17,169 nucleotides of DNA from JAWLFY01 sp041685355 (GTDB taxonomy: Bacteria; Planctomycetota; Planctomycetia; Pirellulales; Pirellulaceae). A model generated the notes under the pieces. The model ran no database searches. It was not told the origin of the DNA and saw only the letters and a list, made by a program, of their open reading frames with translations. Each line of letters opens with the position of its first letter. Position 1 is the stretch's first letter. The position numbers were made by a program, and so were the translations under genes. The DNA lies in NCBI GenBank assembly GCA_041685355.1, contig JAWLFY010000109.1, positions 1 through 17,169 of the forward strand, in the 5' to 3' direction. Positions 1 to 5,158 of this stretch are shown here, piece after piece.

Positions 1-2
1 GC

Positions 3-689
3 GAGTTCGAACAGGCGGGTGAGCAGGAGACGGGGAGTGGGCTCGGCCTCGCCATCTGCCACCGGCTGACATCGATGATGGGCGGGAATATCGAAGCCTG
101 TAGCGAATTGGGGGGCGGATCGGTGTTCATCGTCCGTCTGCCGATCGACGATCTCGAGCGATGCGAACTGAGTGATGCCGACGGGATCGTCGCCGAATCG
201 GGGGCGGACAAGATCGAGGCGGCCCAACAGCGAACGTACCCGCTCCGACTCCTGGTTGCCGAAGACACCCCGGCGATCCAGTTCGTCATCCGGCGGATCG
301 TTGGCGTCGTCGTCGAGGAACTTGTCATCGTCGATAACGGGAGAGATGCGATCGACGCCGTCCTCTCCGCCGAGATGAGCGGGGAGCCGTTCGATCTCGT
401 CGTGATGGACATCCAGATGCCCCAGGTCAACGGGATCGAAGCGACCCGTCAACTCCGTCGCGATGGGTTCGACCGGCCCATCGTCGCGTTGACCGCCGGC
501 ACGATGGACGAAGAAAAACAGGAGTGCATGGCGGCGGGTTGCTCCCACTTCCTCTCCAAGCCGATCGACGTCGAAAGCCTGCATCAACTCCTCGCCACGC
601 TCGCCCGCGAAAGGACCGTGGCGCGACGCGAAAGCTCCACCCCTTCGCACCCCTTAGGAAATCATCCGCCATCGAACGCCGTGCGATGA
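3..689 (+). CDS. Hybrid histidine kinase, C-terminal part (ATPase end plus receiver domain), 5'-truncated by window edge
   Basis: The open frame enters from the left edge (frame starts at base 3), so only the last 228 residues are seen. The first visible residues carry the G2 ATP-lid motif GSGLGLAIC and the final HATPase strands (GGSVFIVRLP). After a roughly 35-residue linker comes a complete receiver domain: acidic pocket AED, phospho-acceptor Asp in VVMDIQMP (codon 408-410), switch Thr in ALTAG and Lys in LSKP. This is the usual C-terminus of a hybrid kinase that autophosphorylates on His and passes phosphate to its own Asp. The DHp and sensor regions lie outside the window. The gene ends in TGA 28 bp before the convergent Hpt gene. 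A cytoplasmic His-Asp-His-Asp relay using that Hpt protein is inferred from proximity; which signal it senses cannot be seen. Confidence 0.92.
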   Translation, partial: EFEQAGEQETGSGLGLAICHRLTSMMGGNIEACSELGGGSVFIVRLPIDDLERCELSDADGIVAESGADKIEAAQQRTYPLRLLVAEDTPAIQFVIRRIVGVVVEELVIVDNGRDAIDAVLSAEMSGEPFDLVVMDIQMPQVNGIEATRQLRRDGFDRPIVALTAGTMDEEKQECMAAGCSHFLSKPIDVESLHQLLATLARERTVARRESSTPSHPLGNHPPSNAVR

Positions 690-717
690 GCCCTTGCGAG
701 CAAAGTATCGCTGCCCG

Positions 718-1071
718 TTAAGGTCGGGGCGCGCTGAGTGCCGCGAGTTCTTCGATCAACTCCCGAAGGGAAGGCTCGACCGCGTCGAATCGACGCCGTG
801 CGGTCCCCAGTTCGTGGTCACGCGACGCGTTGATCACTTCTTGAAGTTCGCTCACGGGATATCCGGTCTCGAACGTGCTTAACATTCCCCGCAGCTGATG
901 GGATCGGTAAGCCGCGTCCTGTAACGATCCCTCGTCAAGCGTCTCCCGCAGACGGTCTAGCCGACCGGCGGCGTCGCCGACGACCATCAACGCCATTTCC
1001 TGTAGCAAGTCGGTGTCATCACAGAGCCGACGGAGGGCATCGGAAAATCGGCTGCGCTGTTGATCATTCAC
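718..1071 (-). CDS. Hpt (histidine phosphotransfer) domain protein
   Basis: A 117-residue, mostly helical protein. It carries the Hpt active-site pattern around His58 (RSHQLRGMLSTF when counted from the chosen start), which matches the family motif AHxLKGxxxxxG with Lys replaced by Arg. Hpt proteins shuttle phosphate between the receiver of a hybrid kinase and a final response regulator. The frame stays open to 1182, but the extra 37 residues read through the 17-19 bp tandem repeats at 1117-1203 and look non-coding. I chose the GTG at 1071, where the protein-like sequence VNDQQRSRF begins; no clear Shine-Dalgarno is visible. It lies 146 bp downstream of the sigma-54 regulator on the same strand and is convergent with the hybrid kinase, so the three probably form one relay. 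The start codon is the weakest part of the call. Confidence 0.8.
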   Translation of the reverse strand: MNDQQRSRFSDALRRLCDDTDLLQEMALMVVGDAAGRLDRLRETLDEGSLQDAAYRSHQLRGMLSTFETGYPVSELQEVINASRDHELGTARRRFDAVEPSLRELIEELAALSAPRP

Positions 1072-1116
1072 GGCCGGATTCCGAGGACGAGATGGGGGCT
1101 CGGCCGGTCGGGTTCG

Positions 1117-1203
1117 CCCGTTGGCCCAAGAAGCCCGTTGACCCAAGAAGCCCGTTGGCCCAACAAGCCCGCACTGGCTCAAAAAGCCCGCACTGGGTCA
1201 AAG
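1117..1203. repeat. Tandem repeat, five 17-19 bp units, between regulator and Hpt genes
   Basis: Three 17-bp units of the form CCCGTTGGCCCAAGAAG (1117-1133, 1134-1150, 1151-1167) are followed by a 19-bp variant with CCCGCACTGGCTC at its head (1168-1186) and a 17-bp variant (1187-1203). The unit length is not a multiple of three and the array lies between the regulator stop (1218) and the Hpt start (1071), so it is intergenic. A small GGCT/AGCC hairpin with a T-rich loop can be drawn on the minus strand within the fourth unit. It is too weak to call a terminator. Confidence 0.85.
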
Positions 1204-1217
1204 CGGACGTCGCCGCA

Positions 1218-2867
1218 TCAGCCGGAAACGGTCGTGGGACCGGCGAGTTCCGAACGTTTGATCGAAATTTCATTCTCAAGCGAAATGTGATAGGAGTGGA
1301 TTCGGTCCCGCAACTTCCCGCGGGTAATGCCGAGGATCTCCGCCGCTTGGCTCTGGTTGCCGTTTGTCTCTTGAAGGACCCGGATGAGCACGTACCGTTC
1401 CATGTACTCCAGGGTTTCGGCATAGACGTTGGTCGATTTTTCCTCGAGCAGCCGATCGACCAGTTCGGGCAGGGCCGCGCCGTCACGGTCGGTCGTCACC
1501 GGCGACGGCGATTCCGCTTCGGTGACGTGCTCTGGAGCCCGGTCCGCATCGGTTTTCCGGTCCGCATCGGTTTTCCGAACCGAATCCGAGATCGGCTGGT
1601 CCGAGGCGTCCGTCGTCTCCGGCACACCGGACGTTTCGGTTTCGCCGGACTTCGGCCCCTGCTCCGACAGCGACAAATCCCGATGCCCGGACGTCGATCC
1701 GCTGATCTCTGGTGGCAAACCGCTCGGGGTGATCACGGGGAGCACGGTATCGAGGACACACTGTCGGATCACCGAGCGAAGTTGCCGGACGTTCCCCGGC
1801 CAGTGATACTGCGTCAGGATTTCGACCGCCTCCGGCGTGATCCCCTCCAGGTCCGCTTTACCGAGCTGCCGCTTCGCCTGGCTCAAAAAGTACCGAACGA
1901 GCAGCGGGATGTCGGTCCAACGTTCACGGAGGGGAGGTAGCGTGATCGTCACCCCGTTGATGCGATACAGCAGATCTTCGCGGTAATCCCCCGACCCGAC
2001 CATCGACTCCAGGTTTTGGTTCGTCGCCGCGACGAGCCGGACGTTGGTCTTCAGCTCACGATTGCCCCCGAGTCGCTCGAAACGCTGTTCTTGCAAAACC
2101 CGGAGCACCTTCGCTTGGACCGAGGGCGCCATGTCCCCGACCTCGTCCAAAAACAGCGTCCCCTGGTTGCACTGTTCGAATTTGCCGATCCGTCGCGATT
2201 CCGCCCCGGTGAACGCCCCCTTCTCGTGACCGAACAGTTCGCTCTCGAGTAGGTTTTCGGGAAGTGCCGCGCAGTTGACCGCCAAGAACGGGCCCTCCTG
2301 GCGGTCCCCGTGATGGAAGAGCGCGCGGGCGACCAGCTCTTTTCCCGTTCCGCTCTCCCCGCGGATCAGGACCGGAACGTCTTGGTTGCTCACCCGGCCG
2401 ATTTTCTTAAAGACGTCCAGCATCGGCTCACTTCGCCCGATGAACAGTTCGCCGTGGGGCCCTCCCAGTTCTTCATCCGCCGAAATCGCCACGGGGACGC
2501 TGCTGAGTGCTCGCTGCTCGATCGCACGGGCGACCAGGTCGCGGAGCGCGGTCGCGTCGAGCGGCTTCGCGAGGTAATCGAACGCGCCCAACCGCATCGC
2601 CTCAATCGCGGTCTCGCTCGTCGCCTCGATCGTCATGAAGACCACCGGCAATCGGCGATCGATCTGTTGGATCTCGCTCAACACCGCCATGCCGCTTCGG
2701 TCTGGCAGTCGGATGTCAAGCAGAATGACGTCGAATCGCCCGTCCCGGACCAAATCGATCCCCTCGTCCGCCCGTTCCGCCGTCACGACCTCCGCGATCG
2801 GTTCGAGCATCTTCCGGATCAGCAGGTGAATCGATCGGTCGTCATCGACGACGAGTACTGAAGGCAT
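1218..2867 (-). CDS. Sigma-54-dependent response regulator, NtrC/AtoC family (REC-AAA+-Fis HTH)
   Basis: A 549-residue enhancer-binding protein. Receiver domain about 1-118: acidic VVDDD, phospho-acceptor D51 in LLDIRLP, Lys101 in AKP. AAA+ domain about 143-375: Walker A GESGTGKE (170-177), the intact sigma-54 contact loop GAFTGA (217-222), Walker B GTLFLDEVGD (236-245), and an arginine-rich sensor stretch REDLLYRIN. A Fis-type helix-turn-helix near 503-525 (NQSQAAEILGITRGKLRDRI) binds DNA. When phosphorylated, such proteins hydrolyse ATP to open promoters held by RNA polymerase-sigma-54. The linker at about 385-465 is low-complexity and includes a perfectly duplicated 18-bp unit. An in-frame GTG at 2912 exists, but ATG 2867 starts directly at the receiver (MPSVLVVDDD). 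The gene is divergent from the receiver gene at 3276, whose spacer has a sigma-54-like promoter. Confidence 0.96.
   Translation of the reverse strand: MPSVLVVDDDRSIHLLIRKMLEPIAEVVTAERADEGIDLVRDGRFDVILLDIRLPDRSGMAVLSEIQQIDRRLPVVFMTIEATSETAIEAMRLGAFDYLAKPLDATALRDLVARAIEQRALSSVPVAISADEELGGPHGELFIGRSEPMLDVFKKIGRVSNQDVPVLIRGESGTGKELVARALFHHGDRQEGPFLAVNCAALPENLLESELFGHEKGAFTGAESRRIGKFEQCNQGTLFLDEVGDMAPSVQAKVLRVLQEQRFERLGGNRELKTNVRLVAATNQNLESMVGSGDYREDLLYRINGVTITLPPLRERWTDIPLLVRYFLSQAKRQLGKADLEGITPEAVEILTQYHWPGNVRQLRSVIRQCVLDTVLPVITPSGLPPEISGSTSGHRDLSLSEQGPKSGETETSGVPETTDASDQPISDSVRKTDADRKTDADRAPEHVTEAESPSPVTTDRDGAALPELVDRLLEEKSTNVYAETLEYMERYVLIRVLQETNGNQSQAAEILGITRGKLRDRIHSYHISLENEISIKRSELAGPTTVSG
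1541..1576. repeat. In-frame 18-bp direct duplication in the sigma-54 regulator linker
   Basis: Two identical, adjacent 18-bp units (1541-1558 and 1559-1576, plus-strand GGTCCGCATCGGTTTTCC) encode the repeated hexapeptide RKTDAD on the minus strand. They lie in the disordered linker between the AAA+ domain and the Fis helix-turn-helix. Perfect identity suggests a recent duplication. Confidence 0.9.
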
Positions 2868-2968
2868 CTGCGTTGGTTCGGGCTCGGTGAGGACGGGGGT
2901 CGAACAAAGCACGACCGTTAAAGACCTATGATACCGGGCATGTGTCGGCTATTCGAGCAACCTGGGCG

Positions 2969-2987
2969 GTTTTCGTCCAACGAAAAC
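2969..2987. promoter_or_regulatory. Perfect 8-bp dyad, candidate enhancer (UAS) or operator
   Basis: The sequence GTTTTCGT-CCA-ACGAAAAC is a perfect inverted repeat with a 3-bp spacer, a size and symmetry typical of dimeric Fis-type helix-turn-helix binding. Its centre lies about 110 bp upstream of the -24 GG of the candidate sigma-54 promoter, and also upstream of the divergent regulator gene, so it could serve activation and autoregulation. Binding by the neighbouring regulator is inferred. Confidence 0.5.
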
Positions 2988-2989
2988 TT

Positions 2990-3017
2990 GACCGGAACGG
3001 TGTGACCCGATCCGGTC
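2990..3017. promoter_or_regulatory. 7-bp dyad GACCGGA...TCCGGTC, second candidate operator or hairpin
   Basis: Arms GACCGGA (2990-2996) and TCCGGTC (3011-3017) are perfect complements with a 14-bp spacer that itself holds a short CGG/CCG pairing. It begins 3 bp after the first dyad, so the two sites form a tandem pair about 25 bp centre to centre. The arm sequence differs from the first dyad, so a different protein may bind, or it may act as a hairpin. Confidence 0.4.
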
Positions 3018-3087
3018 CGAAACGACGACGACGTGCGAGCACGCCGGCAGGCGGTCGGAAAGCGATTCCGCTACCGTTCTCGTTTTT

Positions 3088-3102
3088 GGCGCGAGAAATG
3101 CA
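3088..3102 (+). promoter_or_regulatory. Candidate sigma-54 (-24/-12) promoter for the receiver gene
   Basis: TTGGCGCGAGAAATGCAT (3086-3103) matches the RpoN consensus TGGCACGN4TTGCA with GG at 3088-3089 and GC at 3100-3101 in the exact required spacing. Two consensus positions differ (A to G after TGGC, and the first T of TTGC to A). It points to the receiver gene at 3276 and would start transcription near 3113. The adjacent divergent gene encodes a sigma-54 activator with an intact GAFTGA loop, which supports the call. Confidence 0.55.
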
Positions 3103-3161
3103 TCCGGGGTTTCTTTCCCCGGTCTCGCCGTCAATCTTTCATTTTCAAACGTGACGGACCC

Positions 3162-3251
3162 CCGGCGGTCGTCCCCCTGGCGGCAGGGTCCCTCGCGGCA
3201 GGGTTCCTCGCGGCAGGGTCCCTCGCGGCCGGACCCCTGACGGTCGGGCGC
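3162..3251. repeat. 15-bp tandem repeat in the leader of the receiver gene
   Basis: Five 15-bp units run from 3177 to 3251. Units 1-3 are nearly identical (CTCGCGGCAGGGTCC type); units 4 and 5 are diverged. A further degraded unit may precede them at 3162-3176. The array lies between the predicted sigma-54 transcript start (about 3113) and the receiver gene start (3276), so it would form part of the mRNA leader. Confidence 0.8.
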
Positions 3252-3275
3252 GAAAGGCCGAGATCAAATCCTTAA

Positions 3276-3833
3276 TTGACGGCGAACGGTTTCGTGGTTG
3301 TCGACCGATTTCATGACGCAAGTTCGAAGCGGAGGACGGATCTCTGTCCGCTCCCGGTGTTGGTGGTGGACGATCATCCCGCCAACCGATGGGTTTTAGG
3401 AAAGCTTCTCCAGCGGCTCGGGATCGAGTGCCGGTTCGCGTCGGACGGGACCGAAGCGATCGCGGTCGCGGGGATGCGTCGCTGGGGCGCGTTCCTGATG
3501 GATATCGAAATGCGTCGCCTTGATGGAGACCAAGCCGCCCGCCAACTCCGGAAACTCAGCCCTTACTTGGCGGACGTTCCGATCATCGCCGTCACCTCGC
3601 TACCCGTTCCGCTTGCGGTCAAGCGGTGTCGGCGGGCCGGAATCGACGGGATGATCACCAAGCCGGTTTCGATCCGGATACTCGAGGACCAATTACGGGC
3701 TCACGCCGGTCATCTGTTCGCGGACGAGCCGCCCGTGAAACGCCTCGGCAACATCAGCCGGCCGTTCCGCATCGGAGTCCACTCCGAGCGACGGCTCACG
3801 AAACCGCCGCAGCGACCGTCGACGTCGCGGTAG
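3276..3833 (+). CDS. Stand-alone receiver-domain response regulator
   Basis: A protein of up to 185 residues with one CheY-like receiver domain at about 26-145. Visible residues are the acidic pair D32-D33 in VLVVDDHPAN, phospho-acceptor D76 in LMDIEMRRLDG, switch T107 in AVTSL and K129 in TKP. No DNA-binding or enzyme domain follows; the last 35 or so residues are a basic, low-complexity tail. Such proteins act by protein contact or as phosphate sinks in relays. TTG 3276 directly follows an in-frame stop and is the earliest possible start. GTG codons near 3291-3297 are alternatives, since no clear ribosome site decides it and the first 25 residues are not part of the domain. It is divergent from the sigma-54 regulator and probably driven by the promoter at 3088. 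It is a likely partner of the same phosphorelay. Confidence 0.85.
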   Translation: MTANGFVVVDRFHDASSKRRTDLCPLPVLVVDDHPANRWVLGKLLQRLGIECRFASDGTEAIAVAGMRRWGAFLMDIEMRRLDGDQAARQLRKLSPYLADVPIIAVTSLPVPLAVKRCRRAGIDGMITKPVSIRILEDQLRAHAGHLFADEPPVKRLGNISRPFRIGVHSERRLTKPPQRPSTSR

Positions 3834-3958
3834 GATAAAAACGGTCGCTCGTCCGAAGCGGTCGGCTAACCTGCCGTTGCGGTGGGGATCGGTCCGACAA
3901 GGGAGATTCGGCGAAAGACTCGTCCGGCAAGCGACTCACTCGCGGCGGGTTCTCGGGG

Positions 3959-5158
3959 TCACGCCCGGTCGCCGCACCACCGCTCGATCGCCCGCCCGAA
4001 GAGTCGAATGCCTGCCGCAAGTTGATCGAGTTCGAGCCACTCGTCGGAAGTATGGGCTTGAGCGATATCCCCCGGCCCGCATACGACCCGGTTGCGGAGT
4101 TCGATGAATTGTCCGCCGTCGGTGCTGTAGCTGACCGTGTGAGGCTCCGACGCCGTTAGCTCGGCCATCTCGCGAACGAATGCCGTTTCGGGGTCGACCC
4201 ACATCGGCTCGCCTCCGCGAAGGGGATGAAAGTCCAACCCGAGCGATTCGGCCCGCTCCCGGACCCGTCGAACGAGCGATTCGCCGTCGATGCCCGGCAT
4301 CGTCCGAAACGACGCCCAGGCGACACTCCGCCCCGGCACGACGTTGACCGCGTCGCAACCGTCGCTGACACCAAAGTTCCACGTCAGAGTCGGCGGTTCG
4401 AAACGCGGGTCTTGGAGTCCCGCCGATGACCGACATACCCCTTCGAGTTCGAGCAACAATTCGAGCATCGGCATCATCGCGACGTTCGCGTTCCGCCCCC
4501 GCCCGGTGCTGCTGTGAGCCGCCTCGCCACGGCTCACGACCCGGAAGGCTTCGATCCCTTTGTGAGCATGAACCACCGACAACCGGGTCGGCTCGCCGAT
4601 CAAACAGGCTGGCTGAGCCGCTACCAAATCACGATACGACGGCGAATCGGCGACCAGTCTCCGAGCCCCCTCGAAACCGACCTCCTCATCCGCGGTGCAA
4701 ACGATCCACAACGGCGACCTCTGCCGCTCCGGCGGATACGCTTCGGCGGCCGCCAACATCGCCGCCAAAGACCCCTTCATGTCACACGCCCCGCGGCCGT
4801 AGATCTTGTCGTCAACGACCAACGCTCGAAACGGATCGCCCCCGGGACCCGACCATCCCTCCGCGGGAACGACATCGGTGTGGCAAAAATAGGCGACTCC
4901 CCCCGTCGCCGATACCGACGGGATCCCCGATACCGAAGTCGGGCCGCGGCGGCCCACCACGTTCACCTTCCGCACGCCCGCATCATCCCGGTAATCGGTC
5001 TGCTCGACGTCAAACCGCAGACCACGAAGGCGGTCGGCGACCCAACTCGATATCTCAGCGTTACTCGTCTTGCTGACAGACGGAAACGAAATGAGTTGCT
5101 CCAGTTCGCGGAGCGTGGCTTGAAGCTCAGTTCCGATCATCGGATCCGCTGAGGTCAT
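3959..5158 (-). CDS. M20 family metallohydrolase, acetylornithine deacetylase (ArgE)/DapE-like
   Basis: 399 residues, the normal size for ArgE/DapE. Two-zinc site: H93 and catalytic D95 in FCHTDVVP, bridging D126 in GRGACDMKG, general base E158 and ligand E159 in TADEEVGFEGA, E189 in IGEPT, and C-terminal H369 in GDIAQAHTSDEW. H215 in AAHSS lies in the inserted dimerisation domain. Family members hydrolyse an N-acyl or peptide amide bond in the cytosol; ArgE releases ornithine from N-acetylornithine. GPGDIAQAHTSDEW resembles ArgE more than DapE, but substrate cannot be fixed by eye. The frame is open upstream to 5317, but ATG 5158 overlaps the TGA of the J-domain-like gene as ATGA, indicating translational coupling, so I chose it. 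No arginine genes are nearby. The gene is convergent with the receiver gene; the 125-bp gap between them shows no clear terminator. Confidence 0.9.
   Translation of the reverse strand: MTSADPMIGTELQATLRELEQLISFPSVSKTSNAEISSWVADRLRGLRFDVEQTDYRDDAGVRKVNVVGRRGPTSVSGIPSVSATGGVAYFCHTDVVPAEGWSGPGGDPFRALVVDDKIYGRGACDMKGSLAAMLAAAEAYPPERQRSPLWIVCTADEEVGFEGARRLVADSPSYRDLVAAQPACLIGEPTRLSVVHAHKGIEAFRVVSRGEAAHSSTGRGRNANVAMMPMLELLLELEGVCRSSAGLQDPRFEPPTLTWNFGVSDGCDAVNVVPGRSVAWASFRTMPGIDGESLVRRVRERAESLGLDFHPLRGGEPMWVDPETAFVREMAELTASEPHTVSYSTDGGQFIELRNRVVCGPGDIAQAHTSDEWLELDQLAAGIRLFGRAIERWCGDRA

Larger units (their letters stand above)
2868..3275. other. Divergent intergenic control region between the sigma-54 regulator and receiver genes
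   Basis: This 408-bp spacer has no convincing gene. The small open frames through it are repeat read-through or have no domain-like sequence. It contains two dyads (2969-2987 and 2990-3017), a sigma-54-like promoter pointing right (3088-3102) and a 15-bp tandem repeat (3162-3251). On the minus strand a TATCAT near 2930 could be a -10 element for the regulator gene, but I find no matching -35 at normal spacing. Confidence 0.75.

Noticed and set aside
1072..1182. Extended N-terminus of the Hpt protein from 1182
   Set aside because: The extra residues read through the intergenic 17-19 bp repeats, which do not keep codon phase.
1092..1940. 282-codon plus-strand open frame
   Set aside because: It is the antisense shadow of the sigma-54 regulator, whose motifs are complete.
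2913..2960. Sigma-70 promoter for the sigma-54 regulator gene on the minus strand
   Set aside because: A TATCAT is present, but the nearest TTGCTC is 21 bp away, outside normal spacing.
3834..3958. Bidirectional terminator between the receiver and M20 genes
   Set aside because: Only short 4-bp stems without a T-tract could be drawn.
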